Positions 1-7,401 of a DNA stretch of 37,629 nt are shown here, piece after piece; positions within the stretch are counted from its first letter, which is position 1; each line of letters opens with the position of its first letter. A program made the position numbers and the translations under genes. The notes under the pieces were generated by a model. It made no database searches. It was not told the origin of the DNA and worked only from the letters and a program-made list of their open reading frames with translations. The stretch is from Clostridia bacterium (GTDB lineage Bacteria; Bacillota; Clostridia; Oscillospirales; Acutalibacteraceae), in contig CAADUC010000032.1 of NCBI GenBank assembly GCA_900752115.1, positions 1 through 37,629 on the forward strand, written 5' to 3'.

Positions 1-2
1 AA

Positions 3-248
3 GTCCGGGAAGTTCCGCTCTGCTTCGACTATGCGGAGAATTCCCGCGCTCTCGTTCTTGCCGACATGGCCAAGGCTCTGCGCACGGGCCGCGATCCGCG
101 GGAAAGCTGGAAGCAGACGCTTCACGTTCTCGAGATCATGCAGAGCTTTGAAAAGAGCAGCCGCTCCGGAGCGGCGGTCGCCATCGAGTCGAAGTATACG
201 CGCGGCGAGCCGATGTCCGACGAAGGCGTGCGCGGGATTCTGAACTGA
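3..248 (+). CDS. Gfo/Idh/MocA-family oxidoreductase, C-terminal end (5' truncated by window edge)
   Basis: The frame is open from the window edge to a TGA at 246-248 and encodes about 81 residues. It ends with LHVLEIMQSFEKSSRSG, then a short strand and a Pro-free tail closing in RGILN. This resembles the last helix of NAD(P)-dependent Gfo/Idh/MocA sugar dehydrogenases, where a helix of the form HvLEiMeai is followed by G..V.l.s.y.RGEPM. The cofactor-binding Rossmann fold would lie upstream, outside the window. A strong terminator starts about 85 bases downstream, so this is the last gene of its transcript. The substrate cannot be inferred. The family call rests only on the C-terminal signature. 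Confidence 0.6.
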   Translation, partial: VREVPLCFDYAENSRALVLADMAKALRTGRDPRESWKQTLHVLEIMQSFEKSSRSGAAVAIESKYTRGEPMSDEGVRGILN

Positions 249-332
249 ACGGCCGCAGAGTATGTCAACAGAGGTCCGGTGCAGAATAAAAACGGAATTG
301 CAGCCTGCAAAAAATAGAATGCAAAAATAAAA

Positions 333-380
333 AACGGACCTCAAAAGGAGTGCTTCCGCCTCCTCTTGAGGTTCGTTTTT
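333..380 (+). terminator. Rho-independent terminator after the oxidoreductase
   Basis: A long stem pairs AACGGACCTCAAAAGGAG (333-350) with CTCCTCTTGAGGTTCGTT (360-377), with a few mismatches. The loop is short and a T-run follows. It ends the transcript of the oxidoreductase fragment. Confidence 0.8.
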
Positions 381-425
381 GTGTATTCCTTTTGAGGGTT
401 CGGCTGCCTTGCAGCAGCCCCTGTC

Positions 426-459
426 AGCGTCCCGCCTGAGGTAGACGGGACGCTTTTTC
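426..459 (+). terminator. Second rho-independent terminator
   Basis: AGCGTCCCG (426-434) pairs perfectly with CGGGACGCT (446-454) and is followed by TTTTT. It lies only about 50 bases after the first terminator. It is either a tandem terminator or the leftover terminator of a deleted gene. It sits immediately next to the convergent remnant at 476-747. Confidence 0.7.
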
Positions 460-475
460 CTGTTTGCCGTGTTTG

Positions 476-747
476 TCAAATCTCCTCGCCGCGGAGCCGC
501 CGCACACAGCGCAGCATCATCAGGTACTGCTCCGGCGGAACGTACGGTGCGATCGAATTGGTGCATCCGAAGGCAAAGCCTCCGTGGCCCTGACACTTTT
601 CGATCACATCTCCAATGAAGAAAAGCGTACGCCGAGCGCCGCTTCCATCACGGAGCTGTCGACAATGTGCTCGTACAGGGGAAGACGTTTCGGCGTGCGG
701 TTGCGCGCCGCATCCTCGAGGTAATGGTAATCCGGCTGAAATTTCAC
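476..747 (-). pseudogene. Uroporphyrinogen decarboxylase-like (URO-D superfamily) gene with a large internal deletion
   Basis: The minus strand has a good ribosome binding site (AGGAAAGGAAAGGG) and a GTG start at 747. About 40 residues typical of the start of URO-D-superfamily proteins follow (FQPDYHYLEDAARN, then RLPLYEHIVDSSVMEAALG). The frame then hits a stop. The typical URO-D C-terminus continues in another frame from about 625 down to the TGA at 476 (GGFAFGCTNSIAPYVPPEQY). Family members are usually about 340-370 residues long, so only about 90 residues remain. The missing middle includes the barrel core. The length (272 bases) is not a multiple of three. Such paralogues in Clostridia are often linked to corrinoid methyltransferases or sugar-utilisation loci. 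This copy must be inactive unless the assembly is wrong here. Confidence 0.7.
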
Positions 748-834
748 AGAAGATCCCTTTCCTTTCCTCTTTCCCCAGGCTGAGCCGGGGCATTCGCTGC
801 CGTTTTAAGTGCCGTATGCGGCGGTGTACCATAA

Positions 835-1062
835 AGCGCCGGCCGGAGCAGCGAGACGGAGCAGCCGGACGATGCGCCGGTCGCTTCATTTTCCTTTGAG
901 CTGTCCGACGGGACGGAGTATGAGCTTCTGTATGCCGGCATAGCGGTCAAAACAGGAATTCTCTGCTCAGAGGACGGCGGCTTCTGCTATTCCTGCAGCT
1001 CGGATCTCGTGGGAATATGGAACAGTCTGAACGCCGGGGAGACGGCGGAGGCGGAATCCTGA
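835..1062 (+). pseudogene. C-terminal fragment of an unrecognised protein
   Basis: An open frame runs from just after an in-frame TAA (832-834) to a TGA at 1060-1062, giving about 75 residues without a convincing start codon or ribosome binding site. The piece reads like real protein: a Ser/Glu/Asp-rich linker, then SFELSDGTEYELLYAGIAV and a Cys-containing stretch (FCYSCSSDLVGIW). A strong terminator follows 14 bases after the stop, as expected for the true 3' end of a gene. I do not recognise the family. It is probably the remains of a longer gene whose 5' part was lost in the rearrangement that also damaged the neighbouring URO-D gene. Confidence 0.4.
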
Positions 1063-1075
1063 AAGCAAAACAAAG

Positions 1076-1118
1076 GGAGGCCGGGACGATTGGAAAAACC
1101 GTCCCGGCCTCCTTTTTT
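1076..1118 (+). terminator. Strong rho-independent terminator between convergent genes
   Basis: GGAGGCCGGGACG (1076-1088) pairs perfectly with CGTCCCGGCCTCC (1100-1112) around an 11-base loop, followed by six T. It terminates the plus-strand fragment. Because of its position it may also serve the GH8 gene arriving on the minus strand. Confidence 0.9.
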
Positions 1119-1126
1119 GAATTGCT

Positions 1127-2287
1127 TTACCAGATGCGGTAACGGCCGCTCAGCGACAAAAAGGCGAAGAAATACAGACAGTTGTCATAGTAACGCCGGT
1201 TTCCGCGGCGCAGAGGCTCCTTCCAGAAGCGCTCGACCCATTCGCGCGCCAGCTTTCCGGCGGGCGTCTGCGGGTCTTCCAGACTTTCGGGGATCGCAAG
1301 GGAGGCCTGTGCCGTGGTTGCCAGAATAGCGACGGGATGCAGGGCGGGCTGATCGAGCCGCGTGCCGTCAACCTCATACGTCACAAACGGGTCCTCCCGG
1401 TTGTCGACGCCGAGACAGCGCTGCAGTCTGGGAGCTGCCGCCGTCTGGCCCACATCGGTGCGGAACCATTCGTAGTCCAGGCCGATGTTGGCAATGGTGC
1501 GGTATGCGTCGCTGTAAAACCAGTCGTGACGGCCGAAGCGCACGGGACGGTACGGCGTGCCGTCAAAGTGGGAGTACTCGGGGCTCATGCCGGTTTCGGG
1601 ATGGCAGGCCGTCACCAGGAACGCGCGGCTCGCGCGGGCGGCTTCCTGCCAGAAGGGTCTGTCCTCCTCTGCGGCCCAGCGGGCGAAAAGCTCGTAATAG
1701 TGCGGCAGATGATAGGACGGGTCGGTGAAGGGAGAGCCGGGGATAAAGAGAATCTGATGGTTTTCGCGGTTCCACATCGGCTGGCCGGGACGTCCGTTTT
1801 CCCCTTTGTGCAGGCAGGCAATGAGCAGCTTTTTTGCTTCCGCGGCATAGTTGAAAATGCCCTCTCCGTCCCCCCAGCGGTGGGAGGCGAAGAACAGCGC
1901 CATCGCGAAATACTCCTCGCCGTCGGGAGCGGGACCGTAGGCGTTTTTGGTTCCGTCCGGCTTGCACGACCAGGCGAAGTATCCCTCGTTCTCGCCGTCC
2001 TCCATATACATGTACGTTTTCGCCCATTTCCAAATGCGGTCAAACTCCTCCTTCATGCCGAGCTGGACGCAGATCATCATGCCGTAGGACATGCCCTCTG
2101 TGCGTGCGTCGATGTTTCCGGTGTCTTCGATATAGGCCATATCCTGTCCGACGGGGAAGTAGACCTTCTCGCCGTCCTCGTAAAAGAAGGTATGGACGAT
2201 CTGACGGAGCCGTTCTTCAATCTCCGCCTCGCTTTTTCCGATTTCACGGAATACATTGCGATATGTTTTGGTGGAGAATTCCTGCAT
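1127..2287 (-). CDS. GH8 reducing-end xylose-releasing exo-oligoxylanase (Rex-type)
   Basis: This 386-residue protein has no signal peptide and is therefore probably cytoplasmic. It matches the length and sequence style of GH8 Rex enzymes, which remove xylose from the reducing end of imported xylo-oligosaccharides by an inverting mechanism. The putative general acid is Glu64 in ARTEGMSYGMM, a conserved Asp122 lies in PAPDGEEYFAMAL, and the putative base is Asp260 in DWFYSDAYRTI. The start is supported by AAAGGAGG eight bases upstream of the ATG. It faces the AraC gene divergently and lies on the strand of the nearby sugar importer, but is separated from it by that AraC gene, so it probably has its own promoter in the 2288-2496 interval. 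The family call is firm. The exact xylo-oligosaccharide substrate is inferred from the family. Confidence 0.88.
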   Translation of the reverse strand: MQEFSTKTYRNVFREIGKSEAEIEERLRQIVHTFFYEDGEKVYFPVGQDMAYIEDTGNIDARTEGMSYGMMICVQLGMKEEFDRIWKWAKTYMYMEDGENEGYFAWSCKPDGTKNAYGPAPDGEEYFAMALFFASHRWGDGEGIFNYAAEAKKLLIACLHKGENGRPGQPMWNRENHQILFIPGSPFTDPSYHLPHYYELFARWAAEEDRPFWQEAARASRAFLVTACHPETGMSPEYSHFDGTPYRPVRFGRHDWFYSDAYRTIANIGLDYEWFRTDVGQTAAAPRLQRCLGVDNREDPFVTYEVDGTRLDQPALHPVAILATTAQASLAIPESLEDPQTPAGKLAREWVERFWKEPLRRGNRRYYDNCLYFFAFLSLSGRYRIW

Positions 2288-2496
2288 GGCAATGGCCTCC
2301 TTTTGAAAGAAATCCTTCTTTTTCCATTCTGTAAATTATGATATACTTACTGATAGATAAGCCAGCACACGCTTCGGCAGCCGATCGCTTTGACAAACCA
2401 AGCCGTTTTACGTGTCGGGAGAGGAGCGTTTCCGGTGCGGTCCGCCGTGCATGGCGTGATTCCCCGGAAACCGATTACTGGAAGGAGGAAGGTTTC

Positions 2497-3441
2497 ATGA
2501 ATCCCAGCCGTTTGTTCACGCTTACGCCGGCGCAGAAAGAGCTGTTCCGTACTCAGCCGGATCGGTATGAACCCGGGATGCGGCAGATGGTGACGGAGGA
2601 ATTTGAGCTTCCGTCCTTTGTGGACAAAACATGCCTGCGGCTTTGGTACAACACGCAGATGGACGGCTATGCCAAGCATTGGCACGACGCGCTGGAAATC
2701 GTGATTCCGCTGGAAAACGAATACGTCGTATCCCTGCAGGAAGAGGAATACCGGCTGGAGCCGGGAGACATTCTTCTGATTCCGCCGGGAGAGCTGCACA
2801 CTCTGCAGCCGCCTCCGCCCGGATCGCGCTTTATCTTTCTGCTGGATCTCGATCTGTTCTGTCAGATGAAAAGTTTTCTGCAGACGCGCTCTCTTCTGAC
2901 AAAGCCCGTCCTTCTCTCTGCCGGGACCTTTCCGGAAATCTACGAGCGGGTCATCACGCTTTTCATGGAGATTGCCTCCCTGTACTGGGGGGACAGCCCT
3001 TCGCGCCAGCTTTCCATCTATGCCAGGATGCTTGACTTTTTCGCCTGTTTTACCGATTTTCACATTTCCGGTGGTCCGACTGCATCGCCGGGGGTTTTCC
3101 GGTCCGCGGACAGTCTCTCCAAAAAGCTGAATCATTTTCTCGAGTATCTGCAGGTTCACTATGCGGAGGAACTGCCTCTTGAGGAGGCCGCCGAGAGGAT
3201 CGGTGTGTCCAAGTATTACTTTACACGCATTTTCCGGCGTCATACCGGGCAGACCTTCAACGATTATCTTACATCCCTGCGGGTCCGCGCAGCGGAGGAT
3301 TTACTGAAAAACGGCGGGGTTTCCGTTTCGGAAATTTGCGCCCGCTGCGGTTATACGAGCATGTCCTCCTTCAACCGAAACTTCCGCCGGCTCAAAGGGT
3401 GCAGCCCCACCGAATTCCGGCAGTTTTATCAAAGACGCTAG
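2497..3441 (+). CDS. AraC-family transcriptional regulator with cupin sensor domain
   Basis: The ATG at 2497 is chosen because GGAGGAAGG lies six bases upstream. An upstream in-frame ATG at 2338 would add 53 residues that look non-coding. The 314-residue product has an AraC-type cupin ligand domain at about residues 55-130 (KHWHDALEIVIPLENEY, EPGDILLIPPGELH). Its C-terminal double helix-turn-helix carries the signatures ISVSEICARCGYTS-like and FNRNFRRLKGCSPTEFR. It is divergent from the GH8 gene and convergent with the importer permeases. It is therefore a good candidate for controlling the xylo-oligosaccharide module, probably sensing a sugar through the cupin pocket. The inducer is not readable from sequence. 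Confidence 0.88.
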   Translation: MNPSRLFTLTPAQKELFRTQPDRYEPGMRQMVTEEFELPSFVDKTCLRLWYNTQMDGYAKHWHDALEIVIPLENEYVVSLQEEEYRLEPGDILLIPPGELHTLQPPPPGSRFIFLLDLDLFCQMKSFLQTRSLLTKPVLLSAGTFPEIYERVITLFMEIASLYWGDSPSRQLSIYARMLDFFACFTDFHISGGPTASPGVFRSADSLSKKLNHFLEYLQVHYAEELPLEEAAERIGVSKYYFTRIFRRHTGQTFNDYLTSLRVRAAEDLLKNGGVSVSEICARCGYTSMSSFNRNFRRLKGCSPTEFRQFYQRR

Positions 3442-3502
3442 GACTTGTTTGAAAACAGAGAAAAAGACGATGTTTATGATTTTGAAACAAGCTCCGGTCA
3501 CG

Positions 3503-3540
3503 GCATCATCGCCCGCAGCCAAAGCTGCGGGCGATGATGT
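3503..3540. terminator. Strong stem-loop between convergent genes (probable bidirectional terminator)
   Basis: CATCATCGCCCGCAGC (3504-3519) pairs perfectly over 16 bases with GCTGCGGGCGATGATG (3524-3539) around a four-base loop. It lies between the convergent AraC and permease genes. There is little T-run on either side, so it could instead be a 3'-end-stabilising structure. Confidence 0.55.
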
Positions 3541-3557
3541 TTGGCCGAGGGCTTTTC

Positions 3558-4469
3558 TCAGCCTTTAACGGCTCCCAAAGTAACGCCCTTGACGAAGTAT
3601 TTCTGAAGGAACGGATAGACGACGAGGATCGGCACGGACGCCACAATCGTGACGGCCGCGCGGATGGACGCGGGGGTGACGGTGTTCGTCACCTGATCGC
3701 TGCCGAAGATGCTCGACTCGTCGCGCCCCGTCTGCATCGAGGACGAGAGCAGCTTCATCATCTCATACTGCAGCGTCGTCAGGTTCTCCTTGCTCGACGC
3801 GTAGAGGAAGGTGTCGAACCACTGGTTCCACGCGCCGACGGCGCACCAGAGCGCGACCGTCGCGAGGACGGGCTTGCAGCACGGCAGGACAATCTGCCAG
3901 AAGCAGCGGAAGTAGCCCGCGCCGTCGACCATCGCCGCCTCGGTGAGGCTGTCCGGCAGCTCCTGCATGAAGGACTTCACGACGATGACGTTGAAGACGC
4001 TCACAAGGCCGGGGATGACGTACACGAGGAAGTTGTTGAGCAGGTGCAGATCCTTGATGAGGAAGTACGTCGGAATCAGGCCGGCGGAGATGTACATCGT
4101 CACAAGGAAATACGCCGTGATGAATCTGCGCCCGATGAGCTCGCGGCGCGAGAGGACGTACGCGATCAGCGCGCTGACGACGACGCCGAGCACCGTGGAA
4201 AGGAGCGTGCGCACCACGGAGTTGATGGCAGCGGTGAGCATCAGATCGTTCTTGAAGACCGTCTCATAGCTGTACGTCGAGAAGACGCGCGGGAAGAGGG
4301 TGATGCCGCCGCGCAGCGTGTCCTGCGCGTCGTTGAAGGAAATGGCGATCGTGTTCCAGAAGGGGTAAATCATGACCACGATCGTCGTGAGCATGATCAG
4401 CCCGTTGACAAGACGGAAGATCACGTCGCCGGGCTTCAGCTTTCTGTGCCGTTTTACTGCTGCAGCCAT
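3558..4469 (-). CDS. Carbohydrate ABC transporter permease, CUT1 family (LplC/YtcP-like)
   Basis: This 303-residue membrane protein has about six predicted transmembrane segments. The EAA loop that contacts the ATPase is at residues 177-196 (EAAMVDGAGYFRCFWQIVLP). It also shows the family endings YPFLQKYFVKG and TLGAVKG. It is the second permease of a sugar importer and starts 14 bases after the first permease stops, so the two are co-transcribed. No sugar-importer ATPase is encoded nearby. Importers of this kind usually share an MsmX-like ATPase encoded elsewhere. Confidence 0.9.
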   Translation of the reverse strand: MAAAVKRHRKLKPGDVIFRLVNGLIMLTTIVVMIYPFWNTIAISFNDAQDTLRGGITLFPRVFSTYSYETVFKNDLMLTAAINSVVRTLLSTVLGVVVSALIAYVLSRRELIGRRFITAYFLVTMYISAGLIPTYFLIKDLHLLNNFLVYVIPGLVSVFNVIVVKSFMQELPDSLTEAAMVDGAGYFRCFWQIVLPCCKPVLATVALWCAVGAWNQWFDTFLYASSKENLTTLQYEMMKLLSSSMQTGRDESSIFGSDQVTNTVTPASIRAAVTIVASVPILVVYPFLQKYFVKGVTLGAVKG

Positions 4470-4482
4470 CCTTTTCCCCTCC

Positions 4483-5391
4483 TCACATCAGACTGCTTTC
4501 GCCGAGCCGGTTGGCGAACGCGTTCGTGCCGAAGACCAGAATCAGCGAAATCACGGATTTGAAGATACCGGCAGCCGTCGCGAGCGAATAGTTGCCGATG
4601 CTCATGCCGTATTTGAGAACGAAGATGTCGATCGTCTGCGAGACGTCCTGCAGCATACCGGTGCCGAGCAGGTACGGAACCTCGAAGCTTGTGTTGAGCA
4701 CCCAGCCGAGATTCATGATGAGCAGGACGACGATCGTCGATTTGATGCCCGGAATCGTGACGTGCCACATCTTCTTGAAGCGGCCCGCGCCGTCGAGCTC
4801 CGCCGCCTCGTACATCGTCGGGTCGATGCCCGTGATGGCGGCGATGTAGATGATGGAGTTCCAGCCCGTCTCCTTCCAGACGTTGGCGAAGGTCGCCACC
4901 CACCAGAAGTATTTCTCGTCGCCGAGGAAGAGAATCGGGCTCTTCGTCAGGCCGATGCCCATGAGCAGCTGGTTGACCATGCCGTCGCTCGCGAGCATAT
5001 CGGCCACGAGGGAGGTCACGATGATCCAGCTGAGGAAGTGCGGCAGATACGACGCCGTCTGGGTGAACTTCTTAAAGCCCTGCATCCGCAGCTCGTTGAG
5101 CAGCAGGGCGAAGATGATGGCGAGCACCGTGCCGAAGAACAGGTTCATCAGCGACATGGCCAGCGTGTTGCGCATCGCCTTCCAGAACTCGCTGTCCGTA
5201 AAAAGAAAAGTAAACTGATCAAAGCCGACAAATTCCGAGCCGGCGTAGCCCTTCGCGGGCTTGTATTTCTGGAACGCCATGATCCAGCCGCTCAGCGGAT
5301 AGTAGCTGAATATAAACGTGTAGATCATGCAGGGGACGATCATGAAGTACAGAACCTTCTGCCCTGCCAACCGCTTCAGCTTATCTTTCAT
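4483..5391 (-). CDS. Carbohydrate ABC transporter permease, CUT1 family (LplB/YteP-like)
   Basis: The protein has about 302 residues, an N-terminal membrane segment and an EAA loop in the form YEAAELDGAGRFKKMWHVTIP in the last third. It pairs with the downstream LplC-like permease to form the membrane channel. Two starts are possible. The ATG at 5391 has GAGAGGTG six bases upstream, and a GTG at 5400 has AGGAG four bases upstream. I prefer the ATG. The gene follows the binding-protein gene, with a stem-loop at 5421-5449 in the gap. Confidence 0.9.
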   Translation of the reverse strand: MKDKLKRLAGQKVLYFMIVPCMIYTFIFSYYPLSGWIMAFQKYKPAKGYAGSEFVGFDQFTFLFTDSEFWKAMRNTLAMSLMNLFFGTVLAIIFALLLNELRMQGFKKFTQTASYLPHFLSWIIVTSLVADMLASDGMVNQLLMGIGLTKSPILFLGDEKYFWWVATFANVWKETGWNSIIYIAAITGIDPTMYEAAELDGAGRFKKMWHVTIPGIKSTIVVLLIMNLGWVLNTSFEVPYLLGTGMLQDVSQTIDIFVLKYGMSIGNYSLATAAGIFKSVISLILVFGTNAFANRLGESSLM

Positions 5392-5420
5392 TTTCTGCAC
5401 CTCTCTCCTTGCGAATAGAA

Positions 5421-5449
5421 CAACAGGAGGGTGTTGCGCCCTCCTGCTG
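5421..5449 (-). other. Intercistronic stem-loop between binding protein and permeases
   Basis: CAACAGGAGGG (5421-5431) pairs with CCCTCCTGCTG (5439-5449), with one mismatch and a seven-base loop. There is no terminator T-run. Such structures after binding-protein genes commonly protect the upstream mRNA from 3' exonucleases or partly terminate transcription, so the binding protein is made in excess over the permeases. Confidence 0.6.
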
Positions 5450-5467
5450 CCATGGGGTCAGCTTTTA

Positions 5468-7216
5468 TCAGCTTCCCATTCTCGCCGCGATCTGGCGGTC
5501 GATTTCTTCCTGATAGGACGCGAGATCCACAGCGTTGAACTCGTTGACGAACTCCGTCCAGATCGATTCAAATTCAGCCTCGTCGGCAGCGAGGATCAGT
5601 CTCGGATAGTATCTCGTCTCAATGTCGAGCATCTTCCGCTGGCTGACGGCGGCGGGGCTGCCGTCCTCAATCGTCAGAGCCCAGACGGGGTAGTAATCGA
5701 GGCGTTCAATCGCTCCGCCGTGCAGCTCTGCAGGATATTCCACATCATAGCCGGCGAGGAACGACTGATCGTACTCGCTCTGCTTCGCGAGGTATTCCGT
5801 GGCGGAGGCGCCGGGCTCGACGGGCATCCCGTCATCCTTGTAAATGCCGACCCAGCGGGGCGCGTAGTTGAACAGCTGATAGCCGGTCTCGTCGCGCAGA
5901 CGGGCGGTGTCGAGGTTGATGGCGCGGCGCTCCGCGGTCAGGACCTTGTCGGTGCCGTCCTCGCTGTAGTTCCAGTCAACGCCCTCCTCGCCCCAGTTGA
6001 GGTAATCCTGAACCTCTCTCTGCAGGAGCCAGTCATAATAGGTCAGCAGACGGTCGACGTCCTTGCAGTTCGTGGTAATCATGACGCCGTTGTCGGCCGT
6101 CGGCAGACCGGTTGCCTTGTCGATGTAGCCGCCCTCAAAGCCCTCCGCGAGAAGCGGAACGCTGACATAGGTGCGCTCGTACTTGCCGTCGGTCTTGAGC
6201 ACGTTCTCGCCGTTGGAGAAGTTCCAGTTCTGGTCGAAGAAACCGAGCACCGCGCCGGAGGTGATCTTCGCAATGTACTGGTCGCACGTCTGCGTCAGCG
6301 TCTCGGGGGTGATGACGCCCTTGCGGTACTCCTCATTCAGCTTGAGGTAATAGTCGTGCGCCGTGTCGCTGATCTGATGGAAGGAAGTCTCAAGCGTCTC
6401 CTGATCGACGGTGATGTTGCCCTCGTTGCCCACGCCCATCAGCGCCTGCGGCGGGTTGAGCAGCGCCCAGTTGAGCCAGCCGTCCACCAGAACCTCAAAG
6501 CCGGAGGTCTTCACGCCGTCGATGTCGGGGTGCTTCTCCATGTAGTCCTCGATGAGGTCGAAGTACTCGTCGACCGTGCTGATCTCGGGATAGCCGGCCT
6601 CCTCGAGAACGGCCTTCTGGATGTAGAAGCCGTAGCCGCACTCAAAGGTGGGAGCCTCATCCGTCACGTCGTTGAAGTAGTAGCCGTAGATCGGCATGGT
6701 GTAGACGTGGCCGTCTTCCTTCGTGAGGTACGTCATGACCTGGTTGTACATCGCGTTGAGGTTGCCGTACTGCGGGATTTTGTCGTCAAGGGCGATGGCC
6801 GCGCCGGACTCGATGAACTGCGGAACGCCCTCGGGCGAGAACACGACGTCCGGGTAATCGCCGCCGGCCACTATCGTGCCGAGCTTCGTGTCGAGGTCGC
6901 CGACGAGGTACTCATACTCGAAGCTGACGCCGGTGAGCTCCTCGATCTTCTGGATGACGGGGTTGTCGTCCGAAGCGGCGGTACCGGGGTCGCGCACAAA
7001 GATCGAATAGGTGATCGGGTCGCCGGCGTCGGGAAGGGCCACAAGCCCGCCGTAATTCCCGTCCGTGACCGCATCGGCTCCTCCGGCCTGAGAAGACGTG
7101 TCCGTGCCGGAAGCGGTATCCCCGCCGGCAGAGCTGGTGTCTCCGCCGCTGCACGAGGCAAGGGAGGCCAGCATGGCAATCGCAACCAGGGTCGCCGAAA
7201 GCTTTTTGATCTTCAT
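5468..7216 (-). CDS. Extracellular sugar-binding lipoprotein of a CUT1 ABC importer (LplA/YtcQ-like)
   Basis: The ATG at 7216 is chosen because GAGAGGAG then lies about seven bases upstream. The ATG two codons earlier would be too close. The 582-residue product has a lipoprotein signal peptide with the lipobox LASC and the lipidated Cys at about residue 22. A Ser/Thr/Gly/Asp-rich linker and a family 1 solute-binding fold of the large (about 550-residue) YtcQ type follow. It would capture oligosaccharides outside the membrane for the two permeases downstream. With the GH8 enzyme nearby, xylo-oligosaccharides are the likely cargo (inference). Just upstream lies the YesM/YesN-type system on the same strand, which probably activates this promoter. 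Confidence 0.9.
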   Translation of the reverse strand: MKIKKLSATLVAIAMLASLASCSGGDTSSAGGDTASGTDTSSQAGGADAVTDGNYGGLVALPDAGDPITYSIFVRDPGTAASDDNPVIQKIEELTGVSFEYEYLVGDLDTKLGTIVAGGDYPDVVFSPEGVPQFIESGAAIALDDKIPQYGNLNAMYNQVMTYLTKEDGHVYTMPIYGYYFNDVTDEAPTFECGYGFYIQKAVLEEAGYPEISTVDEYFDLIEDYMEKHPDIDGVKTSGFEVLVDGWLNWALLNPPQALMGVGNEGNITVDQETLETSFHQISDTAHDYYLKLNEEYRKGVITPETLTQTCDQYIAKITSGAVLGFFDQNWNFSNGENVLKTDGKYERTYVSVPLLAEGFEGGYIDKATGLPTADNGVMITTNCKDVDRLLTYYDWLLQREVQDYLNWGEEGVDWNYSEDGTDKVLTAERRAINLDTARLRDETGYQLFNYAPRWVGIYKDDGMPVEPGASATEYLAKQSEYDQSFLAGYDVEYPAELHGGAIERLDYYPVWALTIEDGSPAAVSQRKMLDIETRYYPRLILAADEAEFESIWTEFVNEFNAVDLASYQEEIDRQIAARMGS

Positions 7217-7296
7217 ATTCATACTCCTCTCTTGAATTCTGCGGATTGAGAAGCCTTCCCAATCCGGCATCCTCCGTGAATTGCTTCATTGGCTTT

Positions 7297-7302
7297 ATTA
7301 TA
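7297..7302 (-). promoter_or_regulatory. -10 box for the binding-protein/permease operon
   Basis: The minus strand reads TATAAT at 7302-7297, about 80 bases before the binding-protein start. No good -35 box lies 17 bases upstream. This suits a promoter that needs an AraC-type activator such as the adjacent YesN-like regulator. A short hyphenated palindrome, TTTTTGCG (7353-7360) and CGCAAAAA (7370-7377), lies about 50-75 bases upstream. It could be an activator site or part of the regulator gene's 3' end. Confidence 0.4.
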
Positions 7303-7401
7303 GTGTTTCGGTTCCTGTGAATCATTCCTAAAAAAGAATCAAATCTTCCGTTTTTTTGCGCTGTTATTACGCAAAAATTGCGGAGTGTGCAAATGTTGCT
7401 C

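Noticed and set aside
2338..2496. In-frame ATG extending the AraC protein by 53 residues
   Set aside because: It lacks a ribosome binding site and the residues look random. The ATG at 2497 has a strong site at correct spacing.
3534..7249. Long plus-strand open frames opposite the permease and binding-protein genes
   Set aside because: These are Arg/Val/Ala/Asp-rich shadow translations of genuine minus-strand genes with recognisable domains.
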